Shown: positions 54,288-63,327 of the stretch, piece after piece
Layout of the letters: every line of letters starts with the position of its first letter
Position numbering within the stretch: the stretch's first letter is position 1
NCBI RefSeq assembly: GCF_010365865.1
Contig: NZ_CP048020.1
Span: 682,001-746,000, forward strand
DNA length: 64,000 nucleotides
Reading direction: 5' to 3'
Source of the DNA: Treponema vincentii
GTDB lineage: Bacteria; Spirochaetota; Spirochaetia; Treponematales; Treponemataceae
The notes under the pieces: generated by a model
Told to the model about the DNA's origin: nothing
What the model saw: only the letters and a program-made list of their open reading frames with translations
The model's database searches: none
Position numbers and translations under genes: made by a program

Positions 54288-57200
54288 ATGCCTCAAGATT
54301 TTGTTCATTTACACGTGCACTCCGACTATTCGCTGTTGGACGGCGCTTCTTCCATAAAGAAACTGATAACAACCGCCAAAAACCTCGGACAAACAGCCCT
54401 CGCGCTGACCGACCACGGCAATATGTTTGCCGCCTTGCGCTTTTTCCGCGAATGTAAGGCGCAGGGGATAAAGCCGGTTATCGGCTGCGAAGTATATGTT
54501 GCGAACGGCAGCCGGTTCGCAAAGCCGGAGAATACCAATACCGGCGTCCGCAAATACTTTCACCTTATCCTGCTTGCCGAAACCGAAACCGGCTACCGGA
54601 ATTTGATGGTGCTGTGCTCCAAAGGCTACACCGAGGGTATGTACTATAAACCGCGCATTGACGAGGAGCTGCTGACACAGTATTCGGAGGGGCTTATCTG
54701 CCTTTCAGCCTGTCTTGCGGGAGAATTGCCGTCGCTGCTGTTGCAGGGTAAAAAGGCCGAGGCCGAGGCTCATGTCAGGCGTTACCGCAGCATATTCGGC
54801 ATCAACAATTACTTTATCGAGCTGCAAAAGCATGGTATCGCCGACGAGGAGAAGGTTGCGCCGATGCTGATTGAGATGGCACGCAAGATAGGCGTGCCGA
54901 TGGTGGTAACGAACGATGCTCACTATGCGGAGCAAAAGGATGCGGTTGCGCAGGATATTCTCCTCTGTATCGGCACAAAAAAGAACCGTTCCGATACCAA
55001 CCGCATGAAGTTTGAAACCGATCAATTCTATCTTAAATCGGCAGAGGAGATGGAACAGCTCTTTCCCGGTTATCCCGAAATGTTGTCCAACACCTGCCGC
55101 ATCGCGGATCGCTGTAATTTTGACATTCCGCAGCCGGGGCCGCTTCTTCCCGTGTATCAAATACCGGAAGATTTTGCGACAAAAGAAGAGTACATCACCC
55201 ACCTCGTGCACGAGGGATTAAAAAAACGCTACGATCCCGTTACCGAAGAGATGACCCAGCGTGCCGACTATGAACTCGGCATTATCATGAAGATGGATTT
55301 TGTCGGGTACTTCCTCATCGTATGGGATTTTATCAACTGGGCGAAGGAGCACGGCATTCCAGTTGGGACGGGGCGCGGTTCCGGGGCGGGTTCCATTGTC
55401 GCCTACGCGATGCGGATCACCGATATCGACCCGCTCAAATACAAGCTGCTGTTTGAACGCTTCCTTAATCCCGAACGTATTTCCATGCCGGACTTTGATG
55501 TTGACTTCTGCTTCGAACGGCGGCAGGAGGTTATCGACTATGTCCGCAGAAAATACGGCGATGAGAGCGTCGGACAGATTATCACGTTTGGAACCCTAAA
55601 GCCGAAAGCCGCGATCAAGGATGTCGGGCGGGTGTTGGAAATTCCGCTCGGCGAGGTCAATGCCATCACTAAAATGATGCCGTCCGATCCCAAGCTCACG
55701 TTTGAAAAGGCCTTTGCGGATGTCCCCGAGCTTGCCGAAATGCGCTCCGACCCGCGGTACACGGAGCTTTTTTCCATTGCGGAAAAGCTTGAAGACCTCA
55801 ACCGGAACACGAGCCTTCATGCGGCGGGTATCGTTATCGGTAAAACGAAGCTGACCGATTATGTACCGCTGTACAAGGATTCCAAAACGGGTAAGACCGC
55901 TTCTCAGTTTACGATGGATTTAATAGAAGACTGCGGTTTGGTAAAGATGGACTTCCTCGGGCTTAAGACGCTGACGCTGATTAAGCATACGGAAGATCTC
56001 ATCAAAAAGCGGGGAGGGGAGTACGCGAACTTCTCCATTGCGCAGATCGATGAGCAGGATGCGGCGACGTTTAAAATGCTCGGCGAAGGAAAGTCCGCCG
56101 CGGTCTTTCAGTTTGAAAGTCAGGGAATGCAGAATATTCTGAAACGCGCAAAGCCGGATAAAATAGAAGACCTCATCGCGTTAAATGCCCTCTACCGTCC
56201 CGGGCCGATGGCCTATATCGATCAGTTTATCGAATCGAAATTCGATGCATCGAAAATTCAATATCCCGACCCCCTGCCTCGAAGACATATTGTCGGAAAC
56301 CTACGGCGTTATCGTCTATCAGGAACAGGTTATGCAGGTAGCGCAGCGTATCGGCGGCTACAGCCTCGGTCAAGCGGACTTGCTGCGGCGCGCAATGGGA
56401 AAAAGGAAAAAAGAGGTTATGGAGAAGGAGAAAACGCGGTTTATCGAAGGCGCCGTAAAAAACAATTTTAAGGAAAAAGACGCCGACCGTATCTTTGAAA
56501 TTCTGATTCCCTTTGCCGGTTACGGGTTTAACAAGAGCCATGCCGCCGCCTATTCGGTACTGGCGTATCAAACCGCCTATCTCAAGGCGAATTTCCCTGC
56601 GGAATTTATGGCAGCCAACCTCACCAACGAGATTACCTCGACGGATAAGTTGCCGGAGTATATCAGTGAAGCGAACAAGATGGGGCTTGCGCTCCACGCT
56701 CCCGATATTAATACCTCGGAAGAATATTTTTCGGTCTATGAAGGAGATATCGTATTCGGGCTGCTCGGTATTAAGGGGGTAGGGGAGCAGGCTGCCCGCG
56801 ATATTGTCGCTGAACGCACCGCGCACGGCCCCTATAAGTCGTTTATCGATTTTCTTGACCGGCTGGATTTACACACCGTGAATAAAAAGAACTTGGAAGT
56901 GCTCATCAAGACGGGGTGCTTCGATAAGCTCGGTCAGAACCGTTCCGAATTGCTGGATAATCTTGAAGCGGCAATGGCGTTCAGCGCGCAGAAAAAAGCG
57001 GGCTCGGCAGTCGGTCAAACCAGTCTGTTTGAGGACACCGGCATTAAGGAGTTTTCCGATTTTACCTTTAAGCAGGTCAACGATTTGCCGCAAAAGGAAA
57101 AGCTCCGTATCGAAAAGGAGCTGATGGGCTTTTATATTTCCGGCCATCCCCTCGATGAGTACAAAAAGGCGATTGACCGCAGCGCTACCCTGGAGCTGAT

Positions 57201-57720
57201 TAATTTCCGGCGTGCGCAGAAAGAAAAGCTGTATACCATCGTCGGGATGATTACCGGCATCCGCCCCTATCAGACTAAAAACGGCAAATGGATGGGATTC
57301 GGCACCTTTGAAGACCGTACCGGCACCATCGATTTAACCTTCTTTTCCAAGGCGTGGGAAGAAAACCGCGCCAATGCGCTGCCTGAAACCGTCTGCGGTC
57401 TTATCGGGAAAGTGGACTGCTCGCGCGATACGCCGTCGTTCCTCGTTGAATCGATGGTGAGCATCGACGAGCTGAAAGAGCGTTCGATTAAAGAGGTGCA
57501 TCTTGAACTTGATCCGCTCATCGAAACCGATTTACAGTTCCAGCCGCTCAAGGATTTCCTCTTCGGCGCACAAGGCACTTGCGATATTTTTATCCATATT
57601 ACCGATAACGATACCGTCTATCAGGTGAAAGGCTCCTCGCAGCTGAAAGTATCCTCTTCCGATGAATTTATCGAACAGCTGGGGAAGCAATCTGGGGTTC
57701 TTCAAGTCTGGAAAGAATAG
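54288..57720 (+). pseudogene. dnaE: DNA polymerase III subunit alpha, frame broken once
   Basis: DnaE is the replicative polymerase subunit. The PHP domain begins FVHLHVHSDYSLLDGASSIK. The polymerase core has GRGSGAGSIVAYAMRITDID and MPDFDVDFCFERRQEVIDYV, with catalytic Asp residues, then YRPGPMAYIDQFIE. Up to a C run at 56270-56274 the frame is intact; then it continues one base over from CLEDILSETYGVIVYQEQVM to the OB-fold end at 57720. Removing one C gives 1143 residues, the usual length. An essential gene would not survive this break, so the extra base is probably a sequencing error. Confidence 0.95.
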
Positions 57721-57756
57721 CTTTTGCAAATATGCGGGGCATCTACTTCGTTGCAT

Positions 57757-57965
57757 CATGAAAAGTGTACGTCCGTGTACACTTTTCATGGCGAATTTCG
57801 GCAAAGCCGAAATATCGCTTCTGTTTAAACCAGCGGCATCCGTGCCGCTACTGAAAATCCTCAACGTATCAGAACGGACAAGGATGTCCGTGGATTGAGC
57901 AGTAGCGAGTTTTTCGCGAGAAAAACTCGTCGTTGACCAGTGTACAAGGAGGTACACTGGTCAAC
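57757..57965. repeat. Intergenic palindromic element E: array of six hairpins between dnaE and a YggT gene
   Basis: E1: 57757-57770 with 57777-57790, 14 bp, loop GTCCGT. E2: 57795-57802 with 57806-57813, 8 bp, loop AAA. E3: 57832-57838 with 57843-57849, 7 bp, loop TCCG. E4: 57875-57880 with 57885-57890, 6 bp, loop AGGA, nested in CGCTACTG (57846-57853)/CAGTAGCG (57900-57907). E5: 57906-57915 with 57920-57929, 10 bp, loop GCGA. E6: 57932-57945 with 57952-57965, 14 bp, loop AAGGAG. All stems are perfect and unrelated in sequence. The remaining 377-base gap holds no ORF of note; 57740-57755 and 57998-58012 repeat each other (CTACTTCGT). Confidence 0.8.
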
Positions 57966-58097
57966 AGGCTATTAGCAAAAGGCTTACGGAAAAGGCGCAG
58001 CTACTTCGTCGCGAGGGCTTTACGGTTTGAATTTTAATCAGTATGTTATACGGAAATGCGATCGGTAAAATTTGCCGATTAATATGAGGAGCCTGCT

Positions 58098-58688
58098 ATG
58101 GTGCGTTCGTTATTATTAACTGTTAGGCAGCTTATCAATGTCTATCTCTTTTTATGCTTTATTAAGATTTTGCTGTCGTGGGTTCCCTCTGCGGCATATT
58201 CATCATTCGGTCGGATGTTGTCATCCATTTGTGATCCTTATTTGAATTGGTTCAGACGGTTCAGATTTACCCGCATTGGTATGGTTGATTTTTCTCCTGT
58301 TTTGTCGCTCGGTATCTTGTCCATTGCGGCGCAGCTTATCACATCCCTTCTGACGACCGGTACCATTTCGCTTTGGGGGCTCTGTGTCAGTATCATAGAA
58401 CTGGTATGGTCGTTTATCGGCTTTATGTTGAACTTGCTGATCATCTTTTTGATTATCCGGCTGGGGTACGATCTTTTCGGTTCGTCAAGCAGTTCTCCGT
58501 TTTGGTATAATTTAGATAGATTTTTAAGTCCCGTTATTGCGAAAGTTACCGGTTTTTTTCCGCAAAAACCGTTGCAGTATCGCACTCGGCTCATATTGAC
58601 GATTCTCATTATCCTTTTACTCCGTATTGCGCTTGGCCTTTTGGTCGGTTCTCTGTTATTTCAATTTAAAGTGATAAGAATCATCTAA
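58098..58688 (+). CDS. YggT family membrane protein
   Basis: The 196-residue protein has two YggT repeats, each with paired transmembrane segments: NVYLFLCFIKILLSWVPSAA, CDPYLNWFRRFRF in the first, and YNLDRFLSPVIAKVTGFFP in the second. YggT proteins occur near cell-division or osmotic-stress genes in several phyla; the precise function is unknown. GGAG precedes the ATG. Confidence 0.82.
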   Translation: MVRSLLLTVRQLINVYLFLCFIKILLSWVPSAAYSSFGRMLSSICDPYLNWFRRFRFTRIGMVDFSPVLSLGILSIAAQLITSLLTTGTISLWGLCVSIIELVWSFIGFMLNLLIIFLIIRLGYDLFGSSSSSPFWYNLDRFLSPVIAKVTGFFPQKPLQYRTRLILTILIILLLRIALGLLVGSLLFQFKVIRII

Positions 58689-58772
58689 GAACTCCTATAT
58701 GGATAGCTTCCCTTTTCTATTGTATTTTTACCGGTTTTTGTATATGGTATTATAGAAGAGGGGGATGGGAAA

Positions 58773-60530
58773 TTGTCTTCGGGAAAAAAGCTGATAAAAT
58801 ACAATAGCGAGCTTATCCACGATTTACCGCCGTGGGCACAGGAGCTCGCAACCAAATATTGTACCGAAACGGTCAACCTTTATTTTGTGCACGGCAATAT
58901 CCGTGACTTTTTACCGCACAACCATCGGGCAAGTGCTCATTTTGTTTTTGTAAAGATATGGGATTATATTTCGGAAGTTATTTTCGGCAATAAAGATATT
59001 ATCGTATTTTACGATAAATCAAGCGGCGTGTCTTTTTGTATGCAAGAGATGGAGCAAGCCTATATTGCGACGATGCACAGCCGGTATCCCGAAGTCCCCG
59101 TCGAAGATTTTTATTCCCGTGATCCCGTCAAAGCCTTTGCGTATCTTGAACGCTATTTTACGCTCAATATGGGCAGCGGCCGCAGAATGGTGCTTATTAT
59201 CGATTATGCGGAAACGGTTATCCCTGCGGAGGAAATCGGAAACCTCGATGCGGTTGACCGTTACTGCTTGGTTACCCTGAACCGATGGTCGCATGATCCT
59301 CAATTTACTAATGAAGATATTTCGGTTGTCATGCTGACCGAGAACCTTGCCGACGTTAACTCCCGGCTTGTTGCCTCTCCGTCAACAGTAAAAGTTGCTA
59401 TCCCGCTCCCGTCCGAAGCAATCCGTATCCATTTTTTAACGTATTTGCAGAATAAGGAAGAATTGTTGTTGGAGCGGCTTCTCAACGCTGAACGGGTAGG
59501 AAAACTGACGTCGGGATTAAATTTATTGAACCTTAATCAGCTGGCAAAAGAGTCGTATAACGAAGACGTACCGATCACGTTTGAATATCTTCGCAAAAAA
59601 AAGCAAGAGATTATCGAAAACGAAGCGGGAGGTTTGCTGGAATTTTTGGAAACGGAGCATGACCTCTCGTTTATTGCGGGACATGAATTTGTAAAGAAGC
59701 GCTTTAAGTCGATGGCGAAGGCGCTCAAACAAGGAAGAACCGATGTACTTCCGATGGGATATTTAATTTCCGGGCCGATCGGTACGGGGAAGTCCTTCCT
59801 TGTTTCGGCATTTGCCGGAGAGATCGGTATCCCGATGGTGCGGCTTAAAAATTTTCATACGCAATGGCAGGGAACAACAGAATCGAACTTGGAAAAAGTG
59901 TTGAACATCTTGCGGGCGATGGCACCTGTTGCCGTGATGATCGACGAAGCCGACGCCGTTTTAGGAAACCGTAAAATGCAGGATGGGGCAGGTTCTTCCC
60001 GCGTATTTGCGCAAATTGCAAATTTTATGGGCAACACCGATTACCGCGGAAAAATTATCTGGTTTTTGATTACCAGCCGTCCCGATTTGTTGCCGATAGA
60101 CTTAAAACGGCAGGGGAGAGCAGAGGAGCACTTGGCACTTTTTTACCCCGAAACGCTGGCAGAAAAAGTTGAGATTTTTGAAACGCTGCAACGGAAGCTG
60201 AAAATTAAAACAAAAGATATTTCTTTTTCTAATATTATCAACAAAAAACTGAAATTTCCCGTATCCGGTGCGGACATTGAAGCCATTTTGGTTCGGTCGA
60301 AAATGAATGCAAGTGCTGACAATCGCATGATGCTGATAACGGAAGATATCGAACAGACAATCGATGATTTTATTCCGCCTTCGTATCCCTATGATATTGA
60401 ACTACAGAATTTAGTTGCCGTACTCGAATGTACCAGTAAAGAGATGTTACCCAAGCAATATCAAAATATTCCACGTTCAAAACTGGTTGCAGAGATACAG
60501 GAATTAAAACAACTCCTTGGAGAAAATTAA
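58773..60530 (+). CDS. AAA-family ATPase with degenerate first module (Ycf46-like)
   Basis: This 585-residue protein has two AAA-like modules. The first (about 1-250) keeps the fold pattern (MVLIIDYAETVIPAEE) but no Walker A. The second has GPIGTGKSFLVSAFAGEIGI, the Walker B VAVMIDEADAVLG and an Arg-rich LITSRPDLLPIDLKRQGR sensor region, as in Ycf46/FtsH-type ATPases. It would remodel protein complexes in the cytosol. The start is TTG at 58773 with a G-rich site upstream. It may be independent of the YggT gene, since an 80-base gap separates them. Confidence 0.78.
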   Translation: MSSGKKLIKYNSELIHDLPPWAQELATKYCTETVNLYFVHGNIRDFLPHNHRASAHFVFVKIWDYISEVIFGNKDIIVFYDKSSGVSFCMQEMEQAYIATMHSRYPEVPVEDFYSRDPVKAFAYLERYFTLNMGSGRRMVLIIDYAETVIPAEEIGNLDAVDRYCLVTLNRWSHDPQFTNEDISVVMLTENLADVNSRLVASPSTVKVAIPLPSEAIRIHFLTYLQNKEELLLERLLNAERVGKLTSGLNLLNLNQLAKESYNEDVPITFEYLRKKKQEIIENEAGGLLEFLETEHDLSFIAGHEFVKKRFKSMAKALKQGRTDVLPMGYLISGPIGTGKSFLVSAFAGEIGIPMVRLKNFHTQWQGTTESNLEKVLNILRAMAPVAVMIDEADAVLGNRKMQDGAGSSRVFAQIANFMGNTDYRGKIIWFLITSRPDLLPIDLKRQGRAEEHLALFYPETLAEKVEIFETLQRKLKIKTKDISFSNIINKKLKFPVSGADIEAILVRSKMNASADNRMMLITEDIEQTIDDFIPPSYPYDIELQNLVAVLECTSKEMLPKQYQNIPRSKLVAEIQELKQLLGEN

Positions 60531-60579
60531 AAACCGCTCCGGTCTATTCAAATGGCGAATAGCGTACTCAGAGCGGTTT
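60531..60579. terminator. Bidirectional terminator between convergent genes
   Basis: AAACCGCTC (60531-60539) pairs with GAGCGGTTT (60571-60579); inside, CTATTC pairs with GAATAG. It lies right after the ATPase stop and before the stop of the convergent gene at 60622. Confidence 0.75.
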
Positions 60580-60621
60580 AAGATGCGTTTCAATAACGCA
60601 GCCGTTTGGATTTACATCCAA

Positions 60622-61200
60622 TTATTTACCGGCATTTTGCTCTTCAAGATTCGGCCATGTTAATACTTTTGAACTTAACAATGCGAATTCTTTTGCAGCA
60701 TTTTTTGCATCGCGAACCGGGATTCCGGCTTCCTTGTTCAATGTCTGTTCAAAGAACAGTTCGATGGATTTAAATACATCCGGGAGTGGGTAAAACAGGA
60801 AAGCAAAGTTTATACCTGTAGGTTTTACGATAGTAAATGCAGACAGTGCTTCTTGCGGATCCTTGCTGAAAATAATCTTTGATTGATTCTTTGCAGTGAT
60901 GATATTTGAATCTTTAAATCGCAGCGGTACCTGAAAGTCACGTTCACGGCAATAGGGTTCCATAGATTTATGCGGATAGTTTTCGGGCTCAACAAACAGG
61001 AAAAGCTTTTTCCCGTTTGTTTGGAAAGTTAATCCGTTGCTGGTTAGGTAAATATCCTTTAGGGTCGCATAGGAAACGATCTCGTAAATACTGTACGCAG
61101 AATCTTCTTTAAAGAACGATGAAACAATATATCCTTGATCCATCGGCAGTTTCTGTTTTGCATACGCTTCAAAAAGATCCATCGCTTTAACTGTTGCCAT
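60622..61200 (-). CDS. Conserved hypothetical protein
   Basis: The 192-residue soluble protein (starting MATVKAMDLFEAYAKQKLPM) is mixed alpha/beta with no signal peptide, membrane segment or motif I can name. GGAG lies about 8 bases before the ATG and a good promoter stands upstream (61249-61277), so it is a real gene with its own transcript. The neighbour upstream on the strand is mglC, separated by element D. Possibly Treponema-restricted. Confidence 0.75.
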   Translation of the reverse strand: MATVKAMDLFEAYAKQKLPMDQGYIVSSFFKEDSAYSIYEIVSYATLKDIYLTSNGLTFQTNGKKLFLFVEPENYPHKSMEPYCRERDFQVPLRFKDSNIITAKNQSKIIFSKDPQEALSAFTIVKPTGINFAFLFYPLPDVFKSIELFFEQTLNKEAGIPVRDAKNAAKEFALLSSKVLTWPNLEEQNAGK

Positions 61201-61248
61201 ACCTGTTCCTCCAAATTATATGCCCTTGTAGATGCAGCATACAATAAA

Positions 61249-61277
61249 AGTATATGCGATTTTTTTATAAACTGCAA
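61249..61277 (-). promoter_or_regulatory. Promoter of the hypothetical gene at 60622
   Basis: On the - strand TTGCAG (61277-61272), 17 bases, TATACT (61254-61249), about 50 bases before the start codon. Confidence 0.75.
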
Positions 61278-61339
61278 CCTTTTGAAAATATGCGATTACG
61301 TATCAGACGAGTAAATATAAATCGCAAAATCAGGAGATT

Positions 61340-61489
61340 GGGCAAGCATTTGAACCGCAGTTAGAACTGCCAAGGATGGCAGGGGTGGTAGCAGAAACCG
61401 GTTTTTGGAAAAAACCGGCGGTCAAGGAATTGACACGGATGTCAATTCCTTGACGTTACTCTGGTTGAACAGCCTCATTATTCTGCGGG
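61340..61489. repeat. Intergenic palindromic element D
   Basis: Hairpins: D1 61367-61382 (6-bp arms, loop AGGA); D2 61398-61418 (perfect 9-bp arms, loop GGA); D3 61421-61454 (perfect 15-bp arms, loop CGGA). The ends 61340-61356 (GGGCAAGCATTTGAACC) and 61465-61489 match the ends of element A at 368-384 and 489-514 with few changes, so the two are copies of one element with unrelated inner stems. It lies between mglC and the hypothetical gene. Nothing else is seen in the 327-base gap. Confidence 0.8.
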
Positions 61490-61527
61490 AATATCAATAT
61501 AAGCGTCTGGTACGATTTCCCTGTGTT

Positions 61528-63270
61528 TTACTTCTTCTTCAAATATTTCACGCTGTCGAGGGCGACGGCGGCGATGATGATAAAGCCTTTAAACACGAAC
61601 TGTAAGTTGGTGTCAATGCCGAGGAAGGTTAAGCAGTACGTCAAACCGGTAAAGATAATAACGCCGAGCACCGCGCCTTCCAGCTTGCCGATACCGCCGT
61701 TAAACGAAATACCGCCGACTACGCAGGCTGCGATTGCGTCCAGCTCATACCCCTGTCCGGTACCCGCACTCGCATTCGCCTTAAACGCTTCGAAGAAGGC
61801 GCCGAAGCCGTAGAAAATCCCTGCCATAATAAACACGCTCATCGTTACCTTGAATACGCTTATACCGCTCACGCTTGCGGCTTCGGCATTGCCGCCTACC
61901 GCGTACATATTCTTGCCGAGTACGGTCTTATTCCAGATAAACCACGCAATCGCGATGGCGATAACCGCAGGGATAATCAGCTTGGGGAAGGTTACCAATT
62001 CGCCGCCCACAACACCAAGCTCCCACCGGCCGCCGAAAAAGTCCTTAATACCGGCATCGATGGAACCGACCGGCGTACCGCTCGTCCCGAAGAACAAAAG
62101 ACCGTAGATAATCAGCTGGGTCGCGAGCGTCGAAATAAAGGGGTGAATTTTCAGCCACGCCGAAAAGAAGCCCGCAAAAGCGCTGAATATCACACAGAGG
62201 ATGATGGAAATTCCGAGCGAAAGCACTACCCGTATCGGCATCGCCAGCGCGGTAAAATCCCACGGCCCCATACCGAAGAATGTTACGATGTTCGTTCCCG
62301 GATGGAGAATTAAACCGGTAACGACGGCACCCATCGCGACCATACGCCCGACGCTCAAGTCCGTACCGGCAAGCAAGATAAGTCCCGCAACGCCCAGCGC
62401 GTAGAACATACGCACCGAAGATTGCTCCAAAATCGTTAGAATATTGGAAATTGTCAAGAGATTTCCGCTTCCCGACAGCGGAGCCACGATAATACACACC
62501 ACAAAGAAAATTGCAATCGCAATGTACAATCCGTTTGCCAAAAAGAACTGCGCGGGGGTAAACTTATAGGCGTAATCCTTTAAGCCGAGTTTAAAATCCT
62601 CGGCAAAATTGGTTTTACTGTTGCGCAAATGGATATTTTTCTGTACCCGATCGACATACACCTGATGTTTTGCCGTTTTACATTTTCCGAGCGCTGCCTC
62701 ATACTGATTTTTCGCATCAAAAAGCGCGGACTTAAACGCATTGTGTGCAGCGGTCAGTTCCTGCTGCGCTTCCCGCCGTTCTTCCTCGGAGGTTTTGCCC
62801 GCAAAAGCGGCGGTAATCTCCTTCTTCTTTTTCTCCGCCGCCTCCGTAATGCTTTGCACCTTCTCCGCGTATTCCTGCTTATACCGCGCCGCCTTTGCAT
62901 TTTCATTCTTTTTTACTTCCTGCTCAAAGGCATCGGAAAGCGCATTCACCCGCTGTATCGCTTTATGCGTCAGCTCTTTTTCTTCATCTTTATGCCGCGC
63001 CGCAACGGTCTTAGCATCTTCAATCTCTTTACGATAGGCTGCAATCCGGGTGCTTTTTTCTTCGGCGCTTATCAATTTATTTTTTCGTACGGCGGCAATT
63101 TCCTGCGTCAATGCGGAAACCTTGTTCACTCCGTTTTTGCGCAATGCGTCGAGCCGATCCGTATACTCGGCAAGAACGGCATCTTCCTCCAAGAGCTTTG
63201 CCGTATCCGCCTGCGCAATTTGCTCCTGCGTGAACGTGTACTGTGTGCTATTTTCGGGTGTATCTTTCAT
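61528..63270 (-). CDS. mglC: MglC-type sugar ABC permease with N-terminal coiled coil
   Basis: The 580-residue protein has a C-terminal galactose/methylgalactoside-type permease (about 240-580) with LAGTDLSVGRMVAMGAVVTG, the segment MYAVGGNAEAASVSGISVFK and VVGGISFNGGIGKLEGAVLG. The first about 225 residues are charged and alpha-helical with heptads (AAEKKKKEITAAFAGKTSEE), an extra cytoplasmic coiled coil that normal MglC lacks. It follows mglA on the - strand with a 57-base gap. It would import galactose or glucose, a principal energy source of treponemes. Confidence 0.9.
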   Translation of the reverse strand: MKDTPENSTQYTFTQEQIAQADTAKLLEEDAVLAEYTDRLDALRKNGVNKVSALTQEIAAVRKNKLISAEEKSTRIAAYRKEIEDAKTVAARHKDEEKELTHKAIQRVNALSDAFEQEVKKNENAKAARYKQEYAEKVQSITEAAEKKKKEITAAFAGKTSEEERREAQQELTAAHNAFKSALFDAKNQYEAALGKCKTAKHQVYVDRVQKNIHLRNSKTNFAEDFKLGLKDYAYKFTPAQFFLANGLYIAIAIFFVVCIIVAPLSGSGNLLTISNILTILEQSSVRMFYALGVAGLILLAGTDLSVGRMVAMGAVVTGLILHPGTNIVTFFGMGPWDFTALAMPIRVVLSLGISIILCVIFSAFAGFFSAWLKIHPFISTLATQLIIYGLLFFGTSGTPVGSIDAGIKDFFGGRWELGVVGGELVTFPKLIIPAVIAIAIAWFIWNKTVLGKNMYAVGGNAEAASVSGISVFKVTMSVFIMAGIFYGFGAFFEAFKANASAGTGQGYELDAIAACVVGGISFNGGIGKLEGAVLGVIIFTGLTYCLTFLGIDTNLQFVFKGFIIIAAVALDSVKYLKKK

Positions 63271-63327
63271 CCTATCCTCCGGTAAATTTCCGTGTTCAAT
63301 TATATTTAATGATGTTCAGCTGTCCAA

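Noticed and set aside
57720-58020. CRISPR array between dnaE and the YggT gene
   Set aside because: There is no regularly spaced direct repeat; the signal is inverted repeats with different stems.
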